Shown: positions 50,846 through 59,788, counted from the stretch's first letter. The stretch: DNA of 64,000 bases from Pseudomonas sp. 8O (GCF_902506495.1 NZ_LR733264.1:1415312-1479311); one strand, 5' to 3'. Made by a program: numbers and translations. The notes: a model not told the origin generated them from the letters alone.

Positions 50846-51187
50846 TCAGAAGATCAGCACATAGGTCTTGCGCACCGTTTCTTGTATGTCCCAGATGCCG
50901 AGGGTATTGGCCGGCATCATCAGCGCGTCGCCGGCGCGAATCTCGATGGGCTCGCCGCCGTCAGGGGTGAAGGTGCAACGCCCCGCCACGAAGTGGCAGA
51001 ACTCCTGCTGGACGATCTGCCGGCGCCAGCGCCCCGGCGTGCATTCCCAGATACCGGTCTCTACGCCGTCACTGCGCTCGACGCTGGTGGTCGAGGTAAC
51101 TGCCACCGGCTTACTCAGGGGCACGGCGACCGGGTTGGACGCGTCCAGGGCGACGTTGGGGGTGTCACGAAAATGGGTGATGTTCAT
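50846..51187 (-). CDS. Small cupin (Cupin_3 / EutQ-like)
   Basis: This is a 113-residue single-domain cupin. GIWECTPGRWRRQIVQQEFC with HFVAGRCTFTPDGGEPIEIR and GDALMMPANTLGIWDIQETV give the beta-barrel pattern of the Cupin_3/DUF861 family, often beside amine-degrading oxidases. The role may be sequestering or isomerising a pathway intermediate, but this is not known. It lies 34 bases after the oxidase stop and 49 bases before the PotF-like start, inside one operon. Confidence 0.82.
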   Translation of the reverse strand: MNITHFRDTPNVALDASNPVAVPLSKPVAVTSTTSVERSDGVETGIWECTPGRWRRQIVQQEFCHFVAGRCTFTPDGGEPIEIRAGDALMMPANTLGIWDIQETVRKTYVLIF

Positions 51188-51221
51188 GTGAACTCCAGAT
51201 CAAAGGACGGCTGGCACTCGC

Positions 51222-52628
51222 TCAGCCCATCAGGCTTTCCATGCGCGCCGCGACCGCTTGCGCCAGGCGTCGACGCCAGGCCGGGCTGCGCGGGTTGGCG
51301 AGCACCTCGTCCTCATGGACGAAACTGCGGATGATGGCGTTGTAACCAAGCCAGCGGCAGGGTTCGGGCTCCCAGCGCTGCAGGCTGGAAATCGGGCTGT
51401 CAGTCGATACCCAGGGCTGGCGCAGCAGTTCGCTGTCGCGGCCAAGAATCAGGTCAGCCAGGGTGCGCCCGCCGAGGTTGGTGGCACCGACACCCTCACC
51501 GCCATAACCGCCAGACAGCGCGATGCGGTTGCGGGTGTCGCGCAGCATGTGTGGCTGGAAACGCCGCGCCATGCCCAGATTGCCGCCCCAGGAATGGGTG
51601 AAACGCACGTTGCGCAACTGCGGGAAGATCTCTCCCATCAGGTAGCGGCGCAGGCCCAACTCGTCCTCGGTGAGATTGAAGTCACTGCGTAGGCGTCCGC
51701 CAAAGCGATAACCACCGCGCGCACCGAAGATCAGGCGATCATCGAGGCTGCGCTGGCCATAGGTGACCTGACGACTGAATTCGCTGAACGCCTGTCCTCG
51801 CTCAAGGCCGATTCCGGCCCAAATGTCCGCTGGCAGCGGTTCGGTGGCGACGATCAGGCTCTGCACCGGCAACTGGTGATTGCCCAGCGGCGGCAAGCTG
51901 GCAGCGTAACCTTCGATGGCCGGCACCACCCAATCAGCTTTGACGCGTCCCTGAGCGGTGCGCACCAGACCGGGCTGCCAGTCGATCACCGGGCTGCGCT
52001 CGTAGAGCTCTACACCCAGGCCCTCGACGCAACGCGCCAACCCCCGCACCAGCTTGGCAGGCTGGATCGTCGCGCAATGCGGGCTGTACAGCGCGCCGTA
52101 GGCATTGGCCAGGCGCAACTGTGCGGCCAGTTCGCTTGGCGCCATCCAGCGGTAATCGTCTTCGCTCAGGCCCAGCGCACGCAGTTCTTCGAGATATTCA
52201 CGCAGGCGTACTTCCTGCTCGGGATAGCGCGCGGCGCAATACAGCACGCCGCCCTTGCGCAGGTCGCAGTCGATACCTTCCCGTGCAACCACCGAGGCCA
52301 CTTCATCAGGAATACCGTGCAGCAGATCGAAGGACGCCTTGCGCTCGGTCGCTGGCAGACCGGCCAGCAGGCGATCTTCGCCGAGCAGGTTGCCCATCAG
52401 CCAGCCGCCATTGCGCCCGGAGGCGCCGAAGCCGGCGGTCTCGGCCTCCAGAATCACCACACGCAGCTGCGGCGCCTGGCGCTTGAGGTAATAGGCCGTC
52501 CACAGGCCGGTGTAACCCGCTCCGATGATCGCCACGTCGGCGTGCAGGTCGCTTTGCAGGCTGGGCCGCGCCTGCAGCGGATCATCGAGCTGATCCATCC
52601 ACAGACTGATGTTGCGCCAGGGATTCAT
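51222..52628 (-). CDS. FAD-dependent amine oxidase, PuuB/OrdL-like
   Basis: This 468-residue DAO-family flavoprotein has DVAIIGAGYTGLWTAYYLKR at about residues 32-51 (FAD Rossmann motif), and FGASGRNGGWLMGNLLGE, typical of gamma-glutamylputrescine oxidase relatives. The C-terminus repeats the FAD contact GGYGGEGVGATNLGGRTLAD. It probably oxidises gamma-glutamyl-putrescine or a similar amine. GGAGG six bases before the ATG at 52628 (MNPWRNISLW) sets the start. The neighbouring PotF-like receptor and regulator support polyamine catabolism; the exact substrate is open. Confidence 0.87.
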   Translation of the reverse strand: MNPWRNISLWMDQLDDPLQARPSLQSDLHADVAIIGAGYTGLWTAYYLKRQAPQLRVVILEAETAGFGASGRNGGWLMGNLLGEDRLLAGLPATERKASFDLLHGIPDEVASVVAREGIDCDLRKGGVLYCAARYPEQEVRLREYLEELRALGLSEDDYRWMAPSELAAQLRLANAYGALYSPHCATIQPAKLVRGLARCVEGLGVELYERSPVIDWQPGLVRTAQGRVKADWVVPAIEGYAASLPPLGNHQLPVQSLIVATEPLPADIWAGIGLERGQAFSEFSRQVTYGQRSLDDRLIFGARGGYRFGGRLRSDFNLTEDELGLRRYLMGEIFPQLRNVRFTHSWGGNLGMARRFQPHMLRDTRNRIALSGGYGGEGVGATNLGGRTLADLILGRDSELLRQPWVSTDSPISSLQRWEPEPCRWLGYNAIIRSFVHEDEVLANPRSPAWRRRLAQAVAARMESLMG

Positions 52629-52673
52629 CCACGCCTCCGTCATCAATCGATGACACAAGGCTAGTAGTGACAG

Positions 52674-53495
52674 TCAGTCGCTGTCTTGCGTGCGTGCCCG
52701 CGAGGAAATCTGCTTGAGATAGGCCTTGGGCGACAGCCCGGTGTGGCGCTTGAAGCAGCTATAGAAGGCCGACAAGGAATTGAAGCCGGCGGCAAAGGCC
52801 AGCTCGTCGATACGCTTGAGGTCGCTACCCGCCTGCAAGCCATCGAGCAGGTACTGCAGGCGCGCGCGGTTGACGTAGCGGTAGAAGCTCTCGCCCAACA
52901 CCTGATTGAGCAGGTGGGAAATCTGGTTGCGGCTGTAACCCGTCGCCGCCGCCACCTGCTGCAGATCCAGTTCGGGGTCGAGAAAGGGCTGGCTGCGCTG
53001 GAAATAGTCCTGCAGATCCTGCGCCAGTTGACCGAGCTGGCGGGTCGACAGCCCCAGGCGGCTGATGGCCGGGCGCGAACTGGCCGCTTCGCCAGTGCCA
53101 CGTGCTTCACGTACCAGGGTGGCGTATTCGTTGATCCGCCAGATCAGCCCGTCGCGCACGGTGATGGCTTCACCGGTGCGGAACGACACCAGCCCTTCCC
53201 CACCCTGCAGGCTGGTGCAGTACTGGATGAAGGCGGTATGACCGTCGATGCGGATGCGGTCGACGTGCTCCAGCAGCTCGCCAGGGCGGCGCGGCAGGTT
53301 GTTCTCGACGTACTCGCGCAGATCGCCCAGGCGCATGCAGCGCTGCTGGTAGAAATCGTTGTACTCGATCTCGGGGTGATACAGCGCCATCACCGCGTCG
53401 AGGTCGCGGTGCTTCCAGCTCAGGTGGTAGCGCAGGATAGTTTCGCGAGTGCGCTCGGTCTGCGCGGCGTCGTCGGGAAACAGATCGTCAGACAT
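52674..53495 (-). CDS. SnoaL-like / AraC-type transcriptional regulator
   Basis: This 273-residue regulator combines an N-terminal SnoaL/NTF2-like domain (about 1-130; RYHLSWKHRDLDAVMALYHP, RIRIDGHTAFIQYCTSLQGG) with a C-terminal AraC DNA-binding domain (QQVAAATGYSRNQISHLLNQ; RIDELAFAAGFNSLSAFYSC). Using a SnoaL-type fold as sensor is uncommon for AraC proteins. It heads the four-gene - strand cluster with 45 bases to the oxidase, so it probably regulates it in cis. The ATG at 53495 is used; a TTG two codons earlier cannot be excluded. Confidence 0.87.
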   Translation of the reverse strand: MSDDLFPDDAAQTERTRETILRYHLSWKHRDLDAVMALYHPEIEYNDFYQQRCMRLGDLREYVENNLPRRPGELLEHVDRIRIDGHTAFIQYCTSLQGGEGLVSFRTGEAITVRDGLIWRINEYATLVREARGTGEAASSRPAISRLGLSTRQLGQLAQDLQDYFQRSQPFLDPELDLQQVAAATGYSRNQISHLLNQVLGESFYRYVNRARLQYLLDGLQAGSDLKRIDELAFAAGFNSLSAFYSCFKRHTGLSPKAYLKQISSRARTQDSD

Positions 53496-53614
53496 GTTCA
53501 AGATCGGTGGTCAGCGACCAGGCAGATTGCCTGATTCGCCGGAACCGGCCTAGCCCCTTCGTGGCGACTTCGCGGCTGCAGACTATGCTTGCAGGACTGA
53601 CGTAGAGGCCAACC

Positions 53615-53842
53615 ATGAGCAATCAGGACAAAGACCCCGACCAGAGCCCGCTGACACTGCGCGAGATGTTGCAGAGCGTGCTGGCGGCAGCGCTCGGCGT
53701 GCAGAGCGGGAAGAACCGCAGCCGCGACTTCAGTCGCGGCAAGCCCAGCCACTTCATTCTGCTCGGCGTGCTGTTCACCGCGCTGTTCGTGATCGTGCTG
53801 CTGGTCACGGTGAAGTTGATTCTGCATCTGGCTACCCGTTGA
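53615..53842 (+). CDS. DUF2970 small membrane protein
   Basis: This 75-residue protein has a polar N-terminal half (LTLREMLQSVLAAALGVQSG, the DUF2970 signature) and one C-terminal membrane helix (HFILLGVLFTALFVIVLLVT). Function unknown; widespread in Pseudomonas. The stop codon directly abuts the stop codon of the convergent binding-protein gene. Confidence 0.87.
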   Translation: MSNQDKDPDQSPLTLREMLQSVLAAALGVQSGKNRSRDFSRGKPSHFILLGVLFTALFVIVLLVTVKLILHLATR

Positions 53843-54904
53843 TCAGTCCAGCAGGCGTGCTATCGAGCAGTCGTAGCGCTGCTGTTGGGGCTTAGTCAGC
53901 GCGCTGAACCGGCTAAAGTCCATATCGATGTCCGGCTGACCGAGGCGTGCCAGCAGTTTCTGCGATTGCGCCCTGTCGAGCAGGCGCAGCAGCGATGCAA
54001 CCTGATCCTGGCCGCCGCGCTCGATGAAATCCAGATCACGGGCATGGTCACTGAGCATCACCAGGGCACAGGCACCCAGAATGAAGTGGCCGCTCGCCAG
54101 AACATCGATTCGTCCATCGATGTGCGCCTGCAGCACCCGAGCCGAGTTGTTCAGGGCGGCATAACGCAGCTCTCTACCCTGCTCGCCAGCAGCACGCATC
54201 ACGCCAAATGCCATTGCATCGTTCGCCGACCAGACCAGGCTCACATCCGGATAGCGCGGCAACAGGCTCATCGCCTGCTCATAGGCGCGCTGCTCCTGCC
54301 ACTCGCCATGCACTGCCTGCACCAGACGCACATGCGGCGCCTCGTTCAGCGCACGTTGCAAACCGGCCAGACGCAAGATCGATGACGGCGTTTGCTTGAC
54401 CCCGGAAAATGCCAGCAGCTCGGCCGGCTGCCCCTTGGCGAGCGCGATGAGCTCGCGCCCCATCAGGTAACCCGCCTCTTCATCATTGGGAACCAGGCTA
54501 CCGAGCCAGTTGCGATGACGCTCGCGACTGCCACCGATCAACGCCTGCTGCTCGTCGGTGAGCGTGCTGTGCAAGGCGAAAAGACCAACCTGGCTGCCCT
54601 CGAACAGGCGCAGAAGCAAAGGCCCCAGGAACTGCTCGTTGGTGAAGACCAGATAGTCCGGATGCTCACCGTCCAGAACCTGCCGGGCGTTGCTTAGCAT
54701 GCGCGCTGGATCACGCTCGCCGTAGAGGACTTTCAGCTCGAGGCCGAGATCGCCTGCGGCGTCCTGCATGTAGCGGGTGTAATCGGCCCAGAATGGCTCG
54801 TCGGAATGACCAGGGTTGAGGAAGATCACTGACGGCGCACGGGGTTGTGCTGACGCCAATGCGCAGCACAGTAATAACCACAGGCCCAACACCCACCGGA
54901 TCAC
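53843..54904 (-). CDS. Orphan periplasmic binding protein (sugar-type fold)
   Basis: This is a 353-residue periplasmic protein. The signal peptide LGLWLLLCCALASAQ is followed by a type I periplasmic-binding fold (VIFLNPGHSDEPFWADYTRY, LVFTNEQFLGPLLLRLFEGS, DVSLVWSANDAMAFGVMRAA), like ribose-binding proteins. No transporter genes are nearby; such orphans often serve as sensors for a membrane kinase or cyclase. The GTG at 54904 has GGAGGGGAG upstream and is preferred to the TTG at 54919. The gene overlaps nothing but abuts DUF2970 end to end. Confidence 0.8.
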   Translation of the reverse strand: MIRWVLGLWLLLCCALASAQPRAPSVIFLNPGHSDEPFWADYTRYMQDAAGDLGLELKVLYGERDPARMLSNARQVLDGEHPDYLVFTNEQFLGPLLLRLFEGSQVGLFALHSTLTDEQQALIGGSRERHRNWLGSLVPNDEEAGYLMGRELIALAKGQPAELLAFSGVKQTPSSILRLAGLQRALNEAPHVRLVQAVHGEWQEQRAYEQAMSLLPRYPDVSLVWSANDAMAFGVMRAAGEQGRELRYAALNNSARVLQAHIDGRIDVLASGHFILGACALVMLSDHARDLDFIERGGQDQVASLLRLLDRAQSQKLLARLGQPDIDMDFSRFSALTKPQQQRYDCSIARLLD

Positions 54905-54951
54905 GGCTCCCCTCCCCAATTAACCGGGGCGCAGTATAGGGCGCAAATGAT

Positions 54952-54983
54952 AAAAGGCCGACCGCTAATGCGTGTCGGCCTTT
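54952..54983 (-). terminator. Terminator of the 37-aa membrane protein gene
   Basis: AAAGGCCGAC/GTCGGCCTTT forms a perfect 10-bp stem five bases past the stop codon, and is followed on the - strand by TTTTAT. Confidence 0.8.
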
Positions 54984-54987
54984 GCCC

Positions 54988-55101
54988 TCACTGTCCGCTG
55001 ACCCAGAAGACTGCCGTGCCTACCGCAATCAGGATCAGGCAAAAGATCGCCCAAGCATCGATAACGCTGTCGGAATTTTCCACTTCGGTGTGTTCGGTCA
55101 T
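54988..55101 (-). CDS. Small single-pass membrane protein (37 aa)
   Basis: This frame, too short for many gene finders, encodes an acidic N-terminus MTEHTEVENSDSV followed by one membrane helix (WAIFCLILIAVGTAVFWV) and ends in SGQ. AGAGGGGGAACC places a strong ribosome binding site before the ATG at 55101, and a perfect terminator follows the stop at five bases, so it has a complete transcription unit of its own. Function unknown. Confidence 0.75.
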   Translation of the reverse strand: MTEHTEVENSDSVIDAWAIFCLILIAVGTAVFWVSGQ

Positions 55102-55205
55102 GGTTCCCCCTCTTCTTGTGCTTTTAGGTGATGCACACTGCATTTAAGCCCAGGCTTGGCCATCGCTCAAACCATATGGTTATGCTCTAGGGCAGTCTTA
55201 TTCCT

Positions 55206-55219
55206 TAAACCTAGGTTTA
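55206..55219. promoter_or_regulatory. Palindrome upstream of cysI
   Basis: TAAACCTAGGTTTA is a perfect 14-bp palindrome in the AT-rich region between the small membrane protein and cysI. A partial repeat (ATAAACCT) lies at about 55244. It may be an operator; CysB sites are not normally palindromic, so the binder is unknown. Confidence 0.35.
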
Positions 55220-55335
55220 TATATTCAAACATCACTTTTACGCATAAACCTGAGCTGGTATCGTGCCCCGGCTCCTCGGGAGTGCGCGGCCGTGCGCGCT
55301 GATTGGCAGTAAGTAGCCTGAAAACAGGACCCTTC

Positions 55336-56994
55336 ATGTACGTTTATGACCAGTACGATCAACAGATCGTCGAGGATCGCGTCAAGCAGTTCCGCGATCA
55401 AACCCGCCGCTACCTCGCCGGAGAGCTGAGCGGCGAGGAATTCCGTCCGCTGCGCCTGCAGAACGGTCTGTATATCCAGCGTTACGCGCCCATGCTGCGC
55501 GTCGCTGTGCCTTACGGCCTGCTGTCGTCCGCCCAGGTTCGCGTACTCGCGCGCATCGCCCGCGACTACGACAAGGGTTATGCCCATATCAGCACCCGGC
55601 AGAACGTCCAGTACAACTGGCCGGAGCTCGAAGACGTGCCGGAGATTCTTGCCGAGCTGGCCACCGTGCAGATGCACGCCATCCAGACCAGCGGCAACTG
55701 CATCCGCAACACCACCACCGACCAGTTCGCCGGCGTGGCCAAGGACGAGATCGTCGATCCGCGCCCCTGGTGCGAAATCATCCGTCAGTGGTCGACCTTC
55801 CACCCCGAGTTCTCGCACCTGCCGCGCAAATTCAAGATCGCCGTCAACGGTGCCGTGAGCGACCGTGCCGCCATCGAAGTGCATGACATCGGCCTGGAAG
55901 CGGTGAAGAACGAAGCCGGCGAGCTGGGCTTCCGCGTTTCCGTCGGCGGCGGCCTGGGTCGTACCCCGATCGTCGGCAGCTTCATCAACGAATTCCTGCC
56001 CTGGCAGCACCTGATCAGCTATCTCGACGCCATCCTGCGCGTGTACAACCGCTATGGCCGTCGCGATAACAAGTACAAGGCGCGCATCAAGATTCTGGTC
56101 AAGGCACTGACTCCCGAGGTGTTCGCCCAGCGTGTGGACGCCGAGTGGGCGCACCTCAAGGATGGCCCGAGCACCCTGACCGAAGCCGAAGTCGCCCGCG
56201 TTGCCGCGCACTTCGTCGATCCGGCCTATCTGCCCCTGCAGGACGAAGACGCCCTGCTCGCCCAGCAGAACGCCGAACATCCCGGCTTCGCCCGCTGGCG
56301 CGAGCGCAACACCTTCGCCCACAAGAAGCCTGGCTACGTTGCCGTGACCCTGTCGCTCAAGCCCACCGGCGTAGCGCCGGGCGACGTCACCGACAAGCAA
56401 CTCGACGCCATCGCCGACCTGGCCGATCGTTATTCCTTCGGTGAAGTGCGCAACAGCCACAACCAGAACATCATCCTCGCCGACGTCGAGCAGCGTCAGC
56501 TGCTGGCCCTGTGGGGCGAGCTGCGCGAGCAAGGCTTCGCCACGCCGAACGTAGGCCTGCTGACCGACATCATCTGCTGCCCGGGCGGCGACTTCTGCTC
56601 GCTGGCCAACGCCAAGTCAATCCCGATCGCCGAAGCCATTCAGCGTCGTTTTGACGATCTCGACTACCTGTTCGACATCGGCAATATCGATCTGAACATC
56701 TCCGGCTGCATGAACGCCTGCGGTCACCACCACGTCGGCCATATCGGCATTCTCGGCGTCGACAAGAAAGGCCAGGAGTTCTATCAGGTATCGCTCGGCG
56801 GCAGCGCCGGCCGTGACGCCAGCCTGGCGCAGATCCTCGGCCCATCCTTCGCCGAAGCGGACATGGCCGATGTGATCGACAAGATCATCAAGGTCTACGT
56901 CGAGCAACGCACCGAAGAAGAAAGCTTCCTCGATACCTACCGTCGCGTCGGTATCGATCCGTTCAAGGAGCGCGTCTATGCAGCGAATCATTAA
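55336..56994 (+). CDS. cysI: Sulfite reductase hemoprotein CysI (siroheme, 4Fe-4S)
   Basis: This 552-residue enzyme reduces sulfite to sulfide in assimilatory sulfur metabolism. The siroheme/4Fe-4S ligands are visible as ICCPGGDFCSLANAKS and NISGCMNACGHHHVGHIG (about residues 425-480). Two ferredoxin-like half-domains (VRVLARIARDYDKGYAHIST, RQNVQYNWPELEDV) complete the family fold. It begins MYVYDQYDQQIVED at 55336; the earlier in-frame start overlaps the promoter region. It overlaps the next gene by 17 bases. This is the ferredoxin/NADPH-type of pseudomonads, in which the DUF934 partner is always adjacent. Confidence 0.94.
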   Translation: MYVYDQYDQQIVEDRVKQFRDQTRRYLAGELSGEEFRPLRLQNGLYIQRYAPMLRVAVPYGLLSSAQVRVLARIARDYDKGYAHISTRQNVQYNWPELEDVPEILAELATVQMHAIQTSGNCIRNTTTDQFAGVAKDEIVDPRPWCEIIRQWSTFHPEFSHLPRKFKIAVNGAVSDRAAIEVHDIGLEAVKNEAGELGFRVSVGGGLGRTPIVGSFINEFLPWQHLISYLDAILRVYNRYGRRDNKYKARIKILVKALTPEVFAQRVDAEWAHLKDGPSTLTEAEVARVAAHFVDPAYLPLQDEDALLAQQNAEHPGFARWRERNTFAHKKPGYVAVTLSLKPTGVAPGDVTDKQLDAIADLADRYSFGEVRNSHNQNIILADVEQRQLLALWGELREQGFATPNVGLLTDIICCPGGDFCSLANAKSIPIAEAIQRRFDDLDYLFDIGNIDLNISGCMNACGHHHVGHIGILGVDKKGQEFYQVSLGGSAGRDASLAQILGPSFAEADMADVIDKIIKVYVEQRTEEESFLDTYRRVGIDPFKERVYAANH

Positions 56995-57475
56995 GAACGG
57001 TCAGGTGGTCGACGAGACCTGGCACCTGCTGGCCAAGGACGTGACCCTGGACGTCATCCCCAACTGCGACGACATCATCGTCCCGCTGGCCCTGTGGCGC
57101 GAGCATGCGCACGCCCTCAAGGCCCGTGACGGCGGCCTCGGCGTATGGCTGGAAGCCGGTGACGAGATCGAGGAGATCGCCGATGACCTGGCGCATTTCC
57201 AGGTCATCGCCCTGGAGTTCCCGGCCTTCACCGACGGCCGTCACTCCTCCACCGCCTACCTGCTACGCACCCGCTACGGCTACAAGGGCGAAGTACGCGC
57301 CATTGGCGACGTGCTGCGCGACCAGCTGTTCGCCCTCAAGCGTGTCGGTTTCGATGCCTTCGCCGTGCGTGCGGACAAAGACCCTTACGACGCGCTGAAA
57401 GCCTTCGAGGACTACAGCGAGGTTTACCAGGCTTCGGCCGATCAGCCGCAACCGCTGTTCCGTCGCCGCGCCTGA
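56978..57475 (+). CDS. DUF934 protein, sulfite-reductase partner
   Basis: This 165-residue soluble protein has the DUF934 pattern DIIVPLALWREHAHAL ... GVWLEAGDEIEEIADDL, FPAFTDGRHSSTAYLLRTRY and VGFDAFAVRADKD. It is nearly always encoded after cysI in pseudomonads and overlaps it here by 17 bases. It is thought to assist sulfite reduction, perhaps as an oxidoreductase or structural subunit, but no activity is proven. Ends at a strong terminator. Confidence 0.9.
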   Translation: MQRIIKNGQVVDETWHLLAKDVTLDVIPNCDDIIVPLALWREHAHALKARDGGLGVWLEAGDEIEEIADDLAHFQVIALEFPAFTDGRHSSTAYLLRTRYGYKGEVRAIGDVLRDQLFALKRVGFDAFAVRADKDPYDALKAFEDYSEVYQASADQPQPLFRRRA

Positions 57476-57494
57476 TCACGGCGGCTGAAACCCC

Positions 57495-57525
57495 CAAAAC
57501 GCCCCGACTGGTTCGGGGCGTTTTG
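57495..57525 (+). terminator. Terminator after cysI-DUF934
   Basis: A perfect 13-bp stem (CAAAACGCCCCGA with its complement) around a 5-base loop, with CTTTG after it. Confidence 0.87.
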
Positions 57526-57616
57526 CTTTGTGTACTCCGCTCGCAGAATTCAGGTCGAACCGTAGTGCGTTGCTGAAGTCGGACTCTATAAGCCCATCGC
57601 ATAGGGAGAGAGCGCC

Positions 57617-58018
57617 ATGAAGCACGACTGGGACCTGATCGAACGCCTGCTGCACGAGGCACAGAACTCCGCTGGCAAACCCTTCGCCCCGCGTCGCTAC
57701 GCCGAAGACCTGGCCGAAGAGCATGAGAATGCCGGCGACCCCGTGGACAATCTCGATCATCTGCGCGCCGAGGCTGCACGCTACGAAGCGCGTCTGCTGC
57801 AAAACGGCTTTATCGAACCACGCCCGGAAGACGAAGGTGGCAACGGTGAAAACTTCGTGCTCACCGCTCGCGGCGCGCAACTGCTGAGCATGCTCGACAG
57901 CAGCATCCCTGGCAGTGAGCGGCCACGCGCAGTGCTCGACGAAGTGGGTGAAGCAGCATTGACGCCCGAAGTGTTCGACCGCCTGGCGCCCAGGGCCAAT
58001 CTCGGCGAAACCAGCTGA
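57617..58018 (+). CDS. Hypothetical winged-helix-like protein, DUF2513-like
   Basis: This is a 133-residue soluble protein. MKHDWDLIERLLHEAQNSAG, followed by EARLLQNGFIEPRPE and ENFVLTARGAQLLSML, reads like a small winged-helix domain; the opening resembles DUF2513. It could be a DNA-binding protein, but no function is known. GGGAGAGAG precedes the ATG. It is flanked by terminators on both sides and therefore is a transcription unit of its own. Confidence 0.65.
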   Translation: MKHDWDLIERLLHEAQNSAGKPFAPRRYAEDLAEEHENAGDPVDNLDHLRAEAARYEARLLQNGFIEPRPEDEGGNGENFVLTARGAQLLSMLDSSIPGSERPRAVLDEVGEAALTPEVFDRLAPRANLGETS

Positions 58019-58036
58019 GTAGGTAGCGCATAAACA

Positions 58037-58071
58037 AAAACGCCGCGCCCTTACAAGGGGCGCGGCGTTTT
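58037..58071. terminator. Terminator between the 133-aa gene and csdA
   Basis: AAAACGCCGCGCCC pairs with its exact complement around a 7-base loop and is flanked by A and T runs; it can serve both convergent genes. Confidence 0.9.
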
Positions 58072-58105
58072 GCTGATCCTGAAGCAAGGCACAAGGCCTG
58101 GCGGA

Positions 58106-59788
58106 TCAATCCTCGCGGTAGCGACGCAACTTCAGTGCCTTGCCGGCCACACGGGTGTCTTTCAGCTTGCCCAGCAGACGGTCCAGGCCGTCTTCCGGCA
58201 GCTCGACCAGGCTGAAGGTTTCGCGGATCTGGATACGACCGATCGCTTCGCGAGCCAGACCACCCTCGTTGAGGATAGCGCCAAGCAGATTCTTCGCGGC
58301 GATACCGTCGCGCGTCCCCAGTGCAGTGCGGCAGCGCACGCGACCTTCGGTCAGCGGTACCGGCGCACGGCGCTCGCGGTATTCGCTGCGCTCACCACCA
58401 CGATCGCCGTCGCGCTCACGACGCTCACGCGGAGCACCGCCAGCGCCCGGCACCAGCGGCTGCTCGCGCTCGACAGTGGCCAGATCCAGGGCCTGGCCGT
58501 TGGTGGCCTTTTTCAGCAGCGCAGCCGCCAGGGCACGCGGGCTGCAGCCGATATCGGCGGTCAGGCGGTCGAGCAGATCGCCATGACTGGCTTCGGCATC
58601 GGCCACCAGCGGCGCCAGGCTGTTGGTCAGTTTCTTGATGCGGGCATCGAGAACCTGCTGACCGTTCGGCAGTTTGACTTCACCGACCTTCTGCCCGGTG
58701 ACGCGCTCGATCACCTGCAGCATGCGACGCTCACGCGGCGTCACCAGCAGCAGCGCACGGCCATCACGACCGGCGCGACCGGTACGACCGATACGGTGTA
58801 CGTAGGACTCCGGGTCGTACGGCATGTCGACGTTGAAAACGTGGGTGATGCGCGGTACGTCGATACCACGAGCAGCCACGTCGGTCGCCACGACGATGTC
58901 CAGGCGGCCATCCTTGAGCGATTCGATCACGCGCTCACGCTGGTTCTGGGCGATATCACCGTTCAGCGCAGCGGCCTTGTAGCCTTTGGCTTCCAGGGCA
59001 CTGGCCAGATCCAGGGTGGCTTGTTTGGTACGCACGAAGGCGATCAGCGCGTCGAAATCCTCGACTTCCAGCAGACGCAACACGGCGTTGGTCTTCTGGT
59101 CGGCGTGGATCATCAGATGCGCCTGCTCGATGCGCGAGACGGTCTGAGTCTTGGCAGCGATCTTGATGTGTTGCGGCTCACGCAGGTGCTTCTCGGCAAT
59201 GGCGCGAATCGAGTGCGGCAGCGTGGCGGAGAACAGCACGCTCTGGCGGCTTTCCGGCATGGCTTCGAAGATCACTTCGAGGTCATCCATGAAGCCCAGC
59301 TTGAGCATTTCGTCTGCTTCGTCGAGTACCAGGTACTGGATGGTCGACAGCACTTTCTCGTCGCGACGCAGGTGGTCGACCAGACGGCCCGGGGTGGCAA
59401 CGATGACCTGAGCGCCCTGGCGAATGGCCTTGAGCTGCGGACCCATCGGCGCTCCGCCGTAGACGGCGACCACATTGAGGCCAGGCATCTGCTTGGAATA
59501 GGTTTCGAAGGCGGTGGCGACCTGCAGGGCCAGCTCGCGGGTTGGCGCCAGAATCAGTGCCTGTGGCTCACGCTTGGCCGGGTCGATTTTCGACAGGATC
59601 GGCAACGCGAATGCTGCGGTCTTGCCGGTGCCGGTCTGGGCCTGGCCGATCATGTCCTGGCCGGCGAGGATCACCGGAATGGCCTGCGACTGGATCGGAG
59701 ACGGCTCTTCGTAACCAACGGCGGTCAGAGCGGCGAGAATATTGGAGTGAAGTCCGAGCGCGGCGAAGCCGCCGATTTCCTGGGTCAT
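58106..59788 (-). CDS. deaD: DEAD-box RNA helicase CsdA/DeaD
   Basis: This 560-residue ATP-dependent RNA helicase acts in cold adaptation, ribosome assembly and mRNA decay. The Q motif (GYEEPSPIQSQAIP), Walker A (AQTGTGKT), DEAD box (VLDEADEM), SAT (LFSATLP) and HRIGRTGRAG are all present within residues 1-370. A dimerisation region, an RGG/arginine-rich stretch (PRERRERDGDRGG, about 455-475) and a C-terminal DbpA-type RNA-binding domain (AAKNLLGAILNEGGL) follow. A leader of up to ~290 bases precedes it. Confidence 0.94.
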   Translation of the reverse strand: MTQEIGGFAALGLHSNILAALTAVGYEEPSPIQSQAIPVILAGQDMIGQAQTGTGKTAAFALPILSKIDPAKREPQALILAPTRELALQVATAFETYSKQMPGLNVVAVYGGAPMGPQLKAIRQGAQVIVATPGRLVDHLRRDEKVLSTIQYLVLDEADEMLKLGFMDDLEVIFEAMPESRQSVLFSATLPHSIRAIAEKHLREPQHIKIAAKTQTVSRIEQAHLMIHADQKTNAVLRLLEVEDFDALIAFVRTKQATLDLASALEAKGYKAAALNGDIAQNQRERVIESLKDGRLDIVVATDVAARGIDVPRITHVFNVDMPYDPESYVHRIGRTGRAGRDGRALLLVTPRERRMLQVIERVTGQKVGEVKLPNGQQVLDARIKKLTNSLAPLVADAEASHGDLLDRLTADIGCSPRALAAALLKKATNGQALDLATVEREQPLVPGAGGAPRERRERDGDRGGERSEYRERRAPVPLTEGRVRCRTALGTRDGIAAKNLLGAILNEGGLAREAIGRIQIRETFSLVELPEDGLDRLLGKLKDTRVAGKALKLRRYRED

